NCBI GenBank assembly: GCA_026129335.1
Contig: JAHCIH010000007.1
Span: 42,133-106,132 of the forward strand
DNA: 64,000 bases
Direction: 5' to 3'
Source: Anaerolineales bacterium
GTDB lineage: Bacteria > Chloroflexota > Anaerolineae > Anaerolineales > UBA11579
The notes under the pieces were generated by a model that saw only the letters and a program-made list of their open reading frames with translations, searched no databases and had not been told where the DNA came from. Shown in pieces: positions 1 through 9,757 of the stretch. Within the stretch, counting starts at the first letter, position 1. Each line of letters opens with the position of its first letter. The position numbers were made by a program, and so were the translations under genes.

Positions 1-404
1 AAGCCGGGGCGGAAGCCGGGCTGCGGGTCGTACCACAGCGGCATGGGGAAATTGTTACTGATGTGGGCCAGTTCCCAGGGCAGCAAGAGCACCAGGCTGC
101 GCACAAAGGCTTGCCCGGCGCCCACGGGTCCCGGGCCGCGCAGGTTGCTCACCCCCAGACCCAGGGCGCGCATCCCCAAAGTGGCCTGGGCTGCCGAGGC
201 TTGCGTGACAGTGAAATAGGCCCACACGGGCAGCGAGGCGGTCAGCAGAGTGTACAGCTGTGTATTCCAGCCGGAATGGAACCAATCGTCCGCGATGCCC
301 AGCGCGCCGCGCAGCGGCACGAAGAGGGCGAACTGCAGCAGGGCGAAGCCGGCGAAGCAGATCGCCACATCCAGCAGGTAGGCGGCCGCCCGGCGCAGGA
401 TCAC
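1..404 (-). CDS. RDD family membrane protein (C-terminus cut by window edge)
   Basis: The minus strand reads an open frame from a GTG at 404-402 to the window edge, about 134 codons. The N-terminus has the RDD-family pattern: a paired Arg (residues 4-5), then Asp12 at the start of the first membrane helix (about 10-30). A second helix follows at about 50-67, then the family motif ATLGMRALGLGV. RDD proteins are small integral membrane proteins; some have been linked to ion or solute transport, but the role here is unknown. The GTG overlaps the TGA of the upstream ornithine cyclodeaminase gene by 3 bases (GTGA), so the two are translationally coupled. The start rests on this overlap and on where the family begins. 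Confidence 0.75.
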   Translation of the reverse strand, partial: MILRRAAAYLLDVAICFAGFALLQFALFVPLRGALGIADDWFHSGWNTQLYTLLTASLPVWAYFTVTQASAAQATLGMRALGLGVSNLRGPGPVGAGQAFVRSLVLLLPWELAHISNNFPMPLWYDPQPGFRPG

Positions 405-1387
405 CAGGCCACCTCGGTGCCCAGGCCCAGCGCCCGGGCATTGCGCAGCGCCAGCTGCGCCGCCATGGCATCCTGCACGGCCACGCCCACGGATTTGAAG
501 AAGGTGATTTGCTCGCCATCCTGGCGGCCGGGCCGCTCACCGGCGATGATCTCGCCGATTTCGGCGATGTCCGCTTCGCGCAACGCCCCACTGGCCAGCG
601 GGCGCTGCAGGTCGCCGCACTCGGCCAGCGCGGCGCTGCGGCTGTCCACCGCGGTCAGGCCGGCGGTCACCGTCTCGGCAGGGATTTCCTGCATCTCGGG
701 CGTGTACGAGCCGGCGCCGTTCACGTGCGTTCCCGGCCGCAGGTCGGCGTGGGCGAATACGGGCGTGCTGCTGGTGGTCGCCGCGCTGACGACGTCCGCT
801 GCGGCCAGCGCCTCGGCCGGGCTGGCTGCAGCGCGCAGGTCGGCGGGTACATCGCCCTGCCCGGCCATTTCTTCAATAAAGGCTTGCACGCCCGCCGCAT
901 CCGGCGCGTAGACCCAGGCCGTCTCAATGCGGCGCACGGCGCAGACCGCGGCCAGCTGGGTGCGCGCCTGCACGCCGGCGCCGAAGATGGCGACAGTGCT
1001 GGCATCCGGCCGGGCCAGCACATCCGTGGCCGCCCCGCAACCCGCGCCGGTGCGGATGGCGGTCAGGCTGCCGCCTTCCAGCAGGGCTTCCACCGCGCCG
1101 GTCTCCGGGTTCAGCGCCAGCACCGCGGCGTGGATCAGCGGCAGGCCGCGGCTGGGGTTGCGATTGAACAGGGAAACGATCTTCACCGCCAAAGCCTGGC
1201 CGGACGCCTCGTCCACAAAAGCGGGCATGAACAGGCTGAGGCCGTCGTTGGCGGCCACCGGCAGGCGCAGGCGCAGCGGCGCTTCGGCCTTGCCGGTCGA
1301 GAGCGCCGCGTAAGCCGCCTTCATCGCCGCCACGCACTCGGCCATCGGCAGGGCCTGGCGGACTTCGTCGGCGTTGAGCAGCAGCAT
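401..1387 (-). CDS. Ornithine cyclodeaminase / mu-crystallin family protein
   Basis: This 328-residue NAD(P)-dependent enzyme matches the ornithine cyclodeaminase/mu-crystallin family. Seen: Lys69 and Arg112 at the positions of the substrate-binding residues of Pseudomonas OCD, the stretch GGSLTAIRTGAG, a Rossmann motif GAGVQARTQ at 136-144, and ECGDLQRPL, which should carry the catalytic Asp. Family members deaminate ornithine to proline, reduce ketimines, or act as alanine or other amino-acid dehydrogenases; sequence alone does not choose between these. The ATG at 1387 has a TAGAAT hexamer 6 bases upstream and no Shine-Dalgarno site, so the mRNA is probably leaderless. It is coupled to the downstream RDD gene. 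Confidence 0.88.
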   Translation of the reverse strand: MLLLNADEVRQALPMAECVAAMKAAYAALSTGKAEAPLRLRLPVAANDGLSLFMPAFVDEASGQALAVKIVSLFNRNPSRGLPLIHAAVLALNPETGAVEALLEGGSLTAIRTGAGCGAATDVLARPDASTVAIFGAGVQARTQLAAVCAVRRIETAWVYAPDAAGVQAFIEEMAGQGDVPADLRAAASPAEALAAADVVSAATTSSTPVFAHADLRPGTHVNGAGSYTPEMQEIPAETVTAGLTAVDSRSAALAECGDLQRPLASGALREADIAEIGEIIAGERPGRQDGEQITFFKSVGVAVQDAMAAQLALRNARALGLGTEVAW

Positions 1388-1393
1388 GGATGA

Positions 1394-1399
1394 ATTCTA
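1394..1399 (-). promoter_or_regulatory. -10 hexamer of a probable leaderless promoter (OCD gene)
   Basis: Minus strand TAGAAT ends 6 bases before the ATG at 1387. No Shine-Dalgarno sequence fits in between, so transcription should start at or next to the start codon. Confidence 0.55.
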
Positions 1400-1434
1400 A
1401 TCCCTTTGGCCTTGTTGGCAGCACATCAAAGATC

Positions 1435-1484
1435 GTAGGGGCGAGGCCCTGTCCTGAGCGAAGCGAGGGATGCCTCGCCCCTAC
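1435..1484. repeat. Inverted-repeat element, GTAGGGGCG type
   Basis: Thirteen-base arms (GTAGGGGCGAGGC at 1435-1447 and its exact complement at 1472-1484) flank a loop containing CCTGAGCGAAGCGAGGG, itself a common dispersed bacterial repeat. It lies between OCD and livF. A related palindrome is at 48168-48195 and a loop-like copy at 57901-57960. Confidence 0.75.
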
Positions 1485-1544
1485 AGAGTAACGTTTTACA
1501 AAAAGAGCGCAGCTGTTGGCTGCGCTCTTGGGGTGCCGATTGGC

Positions 1545-2255
1545 TTAGTCTACGCCCAAGTAGGCTTTTTGCACCATCTTGTTGTTGGAGAGCTTTTTGG
1601 CCGTGTCGCTCAGTACGATCTCGCCGGTCTGCAGCACATAGCCGCGGTCGGCGATGGAAAGCGCCATCAGCGCGTTTTGCTCCACCAGCAGCACCGTGGT
1701 GCCTTCTTTATTGATGTTCTGGATGGTGTCGAAGATGCCTTCCACCAGGATCGGCGCCAGGCCCATCGAGGGCTCGTCGAGCAGCAGCAATTTGGGGCGG
1801 GCCATCATCGCCCGGCCGGTGGCGAGCATCTGCTGCTCGCCGCCGGAGAGCGTGCCGGCCACCTGGCGGCGGCGCTCCTGCAGGCGGGGGAACAGCGTAT
1901 AGATGTTTTCAATATCATCGCGCACCCGGTTGTCGTTGCGGCTGTAGGCGCCCATCTCCAGGTTTTCTTCCACAGTCAGCTGGGCGAACACGCCGCGGCC
2001 TTCGGGCACCATGGAGATGCCTTTGTAGACCAGTTCGTGCGTCTCATAATCGGCCAGGTCTTCCCCATTGAGCTTGACCTGCCCGGCTGTGGGCCGGATC
2101 AGCCCGCTGATGGTGCGCAGCGTGGTGGTTTTGCCCGCGCCGTTGGCCCCGATCAGGGTGACGATCTCGCCTTCGTTCACTTCCAGCGAGACGCCCTTGA
2201 GCGCGTGGATGTTGTCGTAGTAAGTATGAATATCTTTGACTTCAAGCATTGCCAT
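1545..2255 (-). CDS. livF: Branched-chain amino acid ABC transporter ATP-binding protein LivF
   Basis: This 236-residue ABC ATPase has Walker A GANGAGKT at 36-43, signature LSGGE at 136-140 and Walker B LLLLDEP at 156-162, followed by SMGLAPILV, which is typical of LivF. It would energise uptake of branched-chain amino acids or related solutes together with LivG, LivM, LivH and the lipoprotein LivK encoded upstream on the same strand. A GAGG sequence lies about 6 bases before the ATG. It is the last gene of the operon, 12 bases after livG. Substrate is inferred from the family; some Liv-type systems carry urea, amides or aromatic acids. Confidence 0.92.
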   Translation of the reverse strand: MAMLEVKDIHTYYDNIHALKGVSLEVNEGEIVTLIGANGAGKTTTLRTISGLIRPTAGQVKLNGEDLADYETHELVYKGISMVPEGRGVFAQLTVEENLEMGAYSRNDNRVRDDIENIYTLFPRLQERRRQVAGTLSGGEQQMLATGRAMMARPKLLLLDEPSMGLAPILVEGIFDTIQNINKEGTTVLLVEQNALMALSIADRGYVLQTGEIVLSDTAKKLSNNKMVQKAYLGVD

Positions 2256-2267
2256 CGAGTACCTCGC

Positions 2268-3065
2268 CTATTTGGCCTTGGCCTTCTTGAGGCCGGATGC
2301 CGCGCCGCGACCCAGATAGGCTTCGATGACCCGCGGGTCATTTTGAATGTCCTTGGGTTTGCCCTCGGCGATCTTCGAGCCGTAATCCAGCACGGTGATC
2401 TGTTCGCTGATCGTCATCACCACGCGCATGTCGTGCTCGATCAGCAGCACGGTGATATCCAGTTCATCGCGTATGTGCTGCACGAACTTGATCACCTCGG
2501 CGGTTTCCTGGGGGTTCATGCCCGCGGTGGGTTCGTCCAGCAGCAGCAGCTTGGGCTGGCTGGCCAGCGCGCGGGCAATCTCCAGGCGGCGCTGCGCGCC
2601 GTAGGGCAGGTTGCGCGCCAGGGTGTCGCCCACGCCGCGCAAGCCCACGAAGTGCAGCAGGCGGCGAGCCTCGGCCAGGGCGTGCTCTTCCTCATCCTTG
2701 AAGCGCCGGTTGCGGAAGATGGCTTCGACCCAAAACGTCTTCAGCCGCGGGTGTTGGCCCACCAGCACGTTCTCGATCGCGGTCATGTTCGAGAACAGGC
2801 GGATGTTCTGGTAAGTGCGGGCAATGCCCAGAGTGGTCACCTGGTGCGGCCCCAGGCCCTGGATCTCGTTGCCGTCAAAAATGATCTCGCCTTCTTCCGG
2901 GTTGTAGAAGCCGCTGATGCAGTTGAAGAAGGTGGTCTTCCCGGCGCCATTCGGGCCGATTACGCTCGAAATGGAGTTCCTGGGAATGCCGATCGTCAGG
3001 TCGTTGACGGCCACCAGGCCGCCGAACCGTTTGGTTACGCTTTTTGCGCTAAGTATGTCTGCCAC
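2268..3065 (-). CDS. livG: Branched-chain amino acid ABC transporter ATP-binding protein LivG
   Basis: This 265-residue ABC ATPase has Walker A GPNGAGKT at 37-44, the LivG-type signature LPYGAQRRLEIARAL (LSGGQ replaced by PYGAQ, normal for LivG), and Walker B LLLLDEPTAGMNP. LivG pairs with LivF to hydrolyse ATP at the cytoplasmic face of the LivHM channel. The gene starts 4 bases after the livM stop and ends 12 bases before livF, so all are one transcript. The Lys/Ala-rich tail is slightly longer than usual. Confidence 0.92.
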   Translation of the reverse strand: MADILSAKSVTKRFGGLVAVNDLTIGIPRNSISSVIGPNGAGKTTFFNCISGFYNPEEGEIIFDGNEIQGLGPHQVTTLGIARTYQNIRLFSNMTAIENVLVGQHPRLKTFWVEAIFRNRRFKDEEEHALAEARRLLHFVGLRGVGDTLARNLPYGAQRRLEIARALASQPKLLLLDEPTAGMNPQETAEVIKFVQHIRDELDITVLLIEHDMRVVMTISEQITVLDYGSKIAEGKPKDIQNDPRVIEAYLGRGAASGLKKAKAK

Positions 3066-3069
3066 GGCC

Positions 3070-4788
3070 CTAGCCTCCCGCGCTCACGGGGTTGTTCATG
3101 CCTTCGTCGCCTTCTTCCAGCGATTCCAGCTCACGTTTGAATGTATCCGTCGGCAGCAGGCCGGCCGGGCGGGTGAGCATCATCACCACCAGCAAAATAC
3201 CGTAGATCAGGAAGCGGTACTCGTTGAACTCGCGCAGCAGCTCCGGCAACCCGACCAGCACCGCCGCGCCGACGATCACACCGGGGATGCTGCCGAAGCC
3301 GCCGATGATGATGGCGCTGAGCACGGTGATGGAAATAATCAGGCTGAACGAGTGGGGGAAAATGCCACCCAACCTGGCGGCGAAAATCGCTCCGGCAAAG
3401 CCGGCGGACGCCGAACCGATGGCGAAGGCCAGCAGCTTGGTTTGCACCAGGTCGATACCCATGGACTGGGCCACATCTTCATCTTCACGCATCGCCATCC
3501 ACTGGCGGCCCAGGCGGGAGTCACGCAGGCGCACGGCGAGGAACGCGGTCAGTGCCACGCCGATCAGCACCAGGTAGTAGTAGCGTTCCGGCGAGTTGAT
3601 GTCGAAGCCGGCAATCGAAGGGCTGGGGATGCGCACGATGCCCTGCGCGCCGCCCACCAGCGGAGACAGCCAGTCGGAGAGGGCCAGCAAGCGGATGATC
3701 TCGCCGAAGCCCAGAGTGACGATGGCCAGGTAGTCGCCGCGCATGCGCAGTACTGGGATGCCCAACAGAGCGCCGAAGACCACGCCGACGATCACCGCGA
3801 TGGGCAAGGCCACCCAAAAGCTGAGCCCGAAGGTGCCGATCGCCGCCTGGGTGGTGAGGATGCCAATGGTGTAGGCACCAAAGGCAAAGATGGCCACATA
3901 GCCCAGGTCCAGCAGGCCCGCAAAACCGACCTCAATGTTGAGGCCCAAGCCCATCATCACGTACAGACCGATGAACATCATCACATGGGCCAGCACGCGG
4001 TCTGTCTGCGGCAAAACGAGCAGGAAAGCGATCACCAAAGCCCAGCTGAGCACTTGGTTGATCGGGTAACGGCCGAGGATGAGCCGCTCCGGTTTCTTGC
4101 TCTCACCCACCTTCTTTTTCGCCGCTCGCAGGGAGCCGAAGTAGCTCAGGCCGACGGTCAGCAAGCTCAGCACAACGGCAGATAAGGGCAGCAAAGCGTT
4201 GCCCTGGAAGATGGCCCGCGCCACCCGGGCGGAAAAGTATTTCTCGATCACCCGGATGGGGATGTCCGAGAACAAGGCCACTGTCACGATGACCAGTAGC
4301 GCCAGGTTGACCGCATTGCGCGCTTGCTGGCTGAGGAAAGTGTAGGCGGCGCCCAGCAAGCCCAGCAAACCAAAGACGCCGACCAGTAGGGGCAGGCCAT
4401 CCGGCAGGCCACGGCCAAAAGTGAGGATGTTGATCAGCGGGGAAGACAGGCTGACGAAGACCGCACCGATGTTGACTTGCTGGCTGAAGAGCATGATCAG
4501 GATGGAAGGCAGCGCGGCCACCGCGCCGGCCAGCAGGCCGAACAACAGTCTTTGCCAGGCGGTTCGGTCGGCCAGCGCTCTGGCCGTGCTCAAGCCGGCC
4601 AAGAAGGGGCCTACGTAGAGCACCAGGTCGCCCAAGGTGAGCTGCCCGGCGACCAGGAAGCGCTGGTCAAAAGCGGCCACCATGCCGACCATGCAGAAGT
4701 ATAAGGCAATCGCTCCGCCCACCAGGCCGAAGCGCAAAACCGATTTCCAGACGCTGGATGGGGCCGTGTTGTTGCGAGCTTCGCTCAT
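3070..4788 (-). CDS. livM: Branched-chain amino acid ABC transporter permease LivM, N-terminally extended
   Basis: The C-terminal part, from about residue 255, is a canonical LivM permease: the stretch MMGLGLNIEVGFAGLLDLGY, then LRGDYLAIVTLGFGEIIR-like sequence, and a GGFGSIPGVIVGA segment near the end. Total length is 572 residues, while LivM proteins are usually about 300-420. The extra N-terminus holds roughly six hydrophobic segments, then a short basic cytoplasmic stretch (RAAKKKVGESKKPE). The ATG overlaps the livH stop by 4 bases (ATGA), implying coupled synthesis of the two permeases. Extended LivM proteins occur in several phyla; the role of the extension is unknown. Confidence 0.9.
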   Translation of the reverse strand: MSEARNNTAPSSVWKSVLRFGLVGGAIALYFCMVGMVAAFDQRFLVAGQLTLGDLVLYVGPFLAGLSTARALADRTAWQRLLFGLLAGAVAALPSILIMLFSQQVNIGAVFVSLSSPLINILTFGRGLPDGLPLLVGVFGLLGLLGAAYTFLSQQARNAVNLALLVIVTVALFSDIPIRVIEKYFSARVARAIFQGNALLPLSAVVLSLLTVGLSYFGSLRAAKKKVGESKKPERLILGRYPINQVLSWALVIAFLLVLPQTDRVLAHVMMFIGLYVMMGLGLNIEVGFAGLLDLGYVAIFAFGAYTIGILTTQAAIGTFGLSFWVALPIAVIVGVVFGALLGIPVLRMRGDYLAIVTLGFGEIIRLLALSDWLSPLVGGAQGIVRIPSPSIAGFDINSPERYYYLVLIGVALTAFLAVRLRDSRLGRQWMAMREDEDVAQSMGIDLVQTKLLAFAIGSASAGFAGAIFAARLGGIFPHSFSLIISITVLSAIIIGGFGSIPGVIVGAAVLVGLPELLREFNEYRFLIYGILLVVMMLTRPAGLLPTDTFKRELESLEEGDEGMNNPVSAGG

Positions 4789-5849
4789 ACCTTTTTCTCC
4801 CGAAGTCGTTCGCCAAAGATGCCCTGCGGCCTAAAGATCAGGATCAGCACAAGGAATGTGAAGGCGATCACGTCTTTCAATTGATTGGCGCCGGGGATGC
4901 CCAGGCCTTCCAGGATGGCGTTTGGCCCCAGCGATTCCAGCATGCCCAAAACCAGGCCGCCGACCATCGCGCCGGGGATGTTGCCGATGCCGCCCAACAC
5001 CGCGGCGGTGAACGCCTTGACGCCGGGGAAGAAGCCCATGAAGTAGTACACACCTTGCGGACGATACAAGCCATTAAACACCCCGGCCGCGCCGGCCAAA
5101 GCGCCGCCGATCAAAAAGGTGGTCACGATGACCTTATCGATGTCAATGCCCATCAGGCGGGCCACCGCCTTGTCTTCCGAAACCGCTCGCATCGCCTTGC
5201 CCGCCTTGGTGCGCTCCACGTACCAATACAACACGAACATCAGCACGACCGCCGCGGCCAGCACGACCAACTGCACAATCGGGATGCTGTAGCCGAACAG
5301 CGACACTGTGCCGCGCAATGCGGTCACTTCCGGGTAAGAGCGGAACTGCGTGCCGTAAAACCCGCGGAAAGTATATTGAAGGGTGAATGAAGCGCCGATG
5401 GCGGTGATCAACGGGATCAGGCGCGGGGCATTGCGCAGCGGCCGATAGGCAATCCGCTCCAGCAAAAAGGCCACCGCCATCGAAACCAGGGCCGCAAAAA
5501 GGATCAGGACGGTGATTGCCAAAACGGGCTGCGCATTCAGGAAACCGTTGCTGGCAAAGTGCTGCGCCAAGAAGACGGTGGAGAAAGCCCCGGCCATATA
5601 CACCTCGCCGTGGGCGAAGTTGATCATGCGCAAAATGCCGTAGACCATGGTGTAGCCCAAGGCGATCAGGGCGTAAATACTGCCCTGCGCCAGACCGGCG
5701 AAGATCAGCGACACCCAATGGCGGGAGGTGTAGCGGCCGGTAGTGATGGTGTTGTACAGCGCAACGACAACAATCACAAGGACGACAACCTGTAATAGCT
5801 GAACTACAAGGTCGCCAAAATTAATGCGCCTGCCAAAAAATCTGCCCAT
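4785..5849 (-). CDS. livH: Branched-chain amino acid ABC transporter permease LivH
   Basis: This 354-residue permease shows LivH hallmarks: GLAQGSIYALIALGYTMVYG, then INFAHGEVYM, and later AAVLGGIGNIPGAMVGG. About 45 residues with one extra hydrophobic helix precede the usual LivH start. A GAGAGGG sequence sits about 5 bases before the ATG. It is separated from livK by some 220 bases containing a terminator, so livHMGF is either transcribed from its own promoter or by readthrough. No convincing promoter could be fixed in that gap. Confidence 0.92.
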   Translation of the reverse strand: MGRFFGRRINFGDLVVQLLQVVVLVIVVVALYNTITTGRYTSRHWVSLIFAGLAQGSIYALIALGYTMVYGILRMINFAHGEVYMAGAFSTVFLAQHFASNGFLNAQPVLAITVLILFAALVSMAVAFLLERIAYRPLRNAPRLIPLITAIGASFTLQYTFRGFYGTQFRSYPEVTALRGTVSLFGYSIPIVQLVVLAAAVVLMFVLYWYVERTKAGKAMRAVSEDKAVARLMGIDIDKVIVTTFLIGGALAGAAGVFNGLYRPQGVYYFMGFFPGVKAFTAAVLGGIGNIPGAMVGGLVLGMLESLGPNAILEGLGIPGANQLKDVIAFTFLVLILIFRPQGIFGERLREKKV

Positions 5850-5983
5850 ACAGCCCTCTCTAAATTCAATAAAGCATTTGCTTTAGTTTTTTGACCGTTT
5901 GGAACAGGCCAGAGAACTAACCGAGGATTTTACTACAACTTCCATTTCGCACAGAACATACTCATTTTTTGACGCAGAAAGTT

Positions 5984-6028
5984 AAAAAAGTGGGAGCCGG
6001 AGGGCATGCCCTCCGGCTCCACTTTTAC
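5984..6028 (-). terminator. Rho-independent terminator after livK
   Basis: A perfect 26-base palindrome (centre GGGCATGCCC) extended by a bulged GTGG/CAC pair is followed, on the minus strand, by TTTTTT. It sits between livK and livH and would make livK mRNA more abundant than the rest, a common design for binding proteins. Confidence 0.85.
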
Positions 6029-6070
6029 CGGTCAAGTGTTGCCAGACCGGCTGATTGCGTCAAGCAAACC

Positions 6071-7330
6071 CTACGGCTGGTACACAACCGGCGGAGGCCA
6101 GTTGCCGTCGAGTTCGGCTTGGGTGATCTCAAAGACCGCCAAAGCCTCGCCCGTGGCGCAGTCGCCGTACTCGTTGCAGGTCAGGTTGCCCGTCAGGCCG
6201 GCGAAGCCGGAGGTGGCGGACATGGCATCACGCAGGGCCTGGCGGCCAATCAGCAGAGTGCCATCAGCGCCTACCTGGGCCACCGACTGGATGGCGGTGA
6301 GCACCATGTTGGTGCAGTCGTACGCATGCGCATGGAAACCGGAGGGCGGCACGCCGCCGATCTGGTCAGCCCACTTGCCCAGGAAGTCATCGTAAGCGCT
6401 GCCAGCCGCAACATACGGGCCGGAGAGGTACATACCCACGGAGTTCGGGCCGGAGCGGCCGGGGAAGCCATCGGCGAACAGGCCATCAGCGCCCATCAGC
6501 ACGGTGTCTTCCAGACCAGAGATCTCGGAGGACTGGGCGGTGATGAAGTTGCCAGCCGGCTCAAAGATCGGGTAGTACAGCGCATCCGGGCTGTCCGCAG
6601 CAATGCTGGTCAGGATGGCGCGCATGTCGGTGTCGTTCTCGTTCACGGCGCCCTGGAAGGTCACCGTGCCACCCAGTTCAGCAAAGACCGAAGCGAACAC
6701 GGCCTGCAGCTGCTCAGCATACGGGGAACCATCGTGGATGGTGGCCGCTGTGCGAGCGCCCAGCTCGTTGTAGGCAAATTCAGCAGCCACACGACCCTGG
6801 AACAGGTCGTTGTGGGCGGTGCGGAAGTAGCCAGGAGCCCAGTTCTCATTCGGGTCGGTCAGGCCGGGGGCGGTGTTGGACGGGGAGCACATCAGCAGGC
6901 CGGCTTCACTGATCGCCGGCAGGCCGCCAACCGCTTCACTGGAGCAGTTGGTGCCGATCACGGCCAGCAGGTTGGGCTGGGCCGCGAGGCGCACGCCGGC
7001 AGCCTGGCCGCCTTCAATGTTGCAACCCGTGTCCTCACCGGACAGAGCGATGGCATGGCCATGGATCTCGCCCCACTCGGCGACGGCGATCTCGATCGCG
7101 CCGCGAGAGTCCTCACCCAGGAAGGCGGTGGCGCCGGAAACAGTCAGCGCGTAGGCGATTTCCAGGGATTCACCGGGGCCAACTTCCACACAACCGATGG
7201 CGTCGCTACAACCGGCTTCAGCGCTGGGAGCCTCGCCCGGGGTGGTGGGGCTGGACGGAGCGCCACAAGCCACCAACACCAGGCTGGTGATCACTAGCAG
7301 AGCCAGTGTCGTAAATGCTTTCTTAGACAT
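6071..7330 (-). CDS. livK: Branched-chain amino acid ABC transporter substrate-binding lipoprotein
   Basis: This 419-residue protein starts with a lipoprotein signal peptide; the lipobox VLVAC places the lipidated Cys at residue 22, followed by a Ser/Pro/Thr-rich linker. The rest is a periplasmic-binding-protein type I fold of the LivJ/LivK class (SGATAFLGEDSRGAIEIAV near the start, VIGTNCSSEAV and GADGLF later). It should be tethered outside the membrane and deliver solutes to LivHM. The start is fixed by GGAGGAG about 6-7 bases before the ATG. Ligand identity cannot be read from the sequence. Confidence 0.9.
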   Translation of the reverse strand: MSKKAFTTLALLVITSLVLVACGAPSSPTTPGEAPSAEAGCSDAIGCVEVGPGESLEIAYALTVSGATAFLGEDSRGAIEIAVAEWGEIHGHAIALSGEDTGCNIEGGQAAGVRLAAQPNLLAVIGTNCSSEAVGGLPAISEAGLLMCSPSNTAPGLTDPNENWAPGYFRTAHNDLFQGRVAAEFAYNELGARTAATIHDGSPYAEQLQAVFASVFAELGGTVTFQGAVNENDTDMRAILTSIAADSPDALYYPIFEPAGNFITAQSSEISGLEDTVLMGADGLFADGFPGRSGPNSVGMYLSGPYVAAGSAYDDFLGKWADQIGGVPPSGFHAHAYDCTNMVLTAIQSVAQVGADGTLLIGRQALRDAMSATSGFAGLTGNLTCNEYGDCATGEALAVFEITQAELDGNWPPPVVYQP

Positions 7331-9621
<2,291 letters not shown>

Positions 9622-9651
9622 CGATTGGCTGTAAGCCAAACCTATAGCCCA

Positions 9652-9686
9652 GATGAAAAACGCCGCTCACGCGGCGTTTTTTCATC
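9652..9686 (+). terminator. Rho-independent terminator after gyrB
   Basis: Stem AACGCCGC / GCGGCGTT with loop TCAC is flanked by A5 and T6 runs, so it can work on both strands. Confidence 0.9.
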
Positions 9687-9721
9687 CGTCGTGTCATGGT
9701 CTAAACCGCTTGCCTATGTTC

Positions 9722-9750
9722 TTACTGCCCGGCCCGTTTGCGCTTATACT
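9722..9750 (+). promoter_or_regulatory. Promoter of the propeller-sortase gene (leaderless)
   Basis: TTACTG (9722-9727), 17 bases, then TATACT (9745-9750), ending 7 bases before the ATG at 9758. No Shine-Dalgarno site fits. Confidence 0.6.
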
Positions 9751-9757
9751 TACATTC

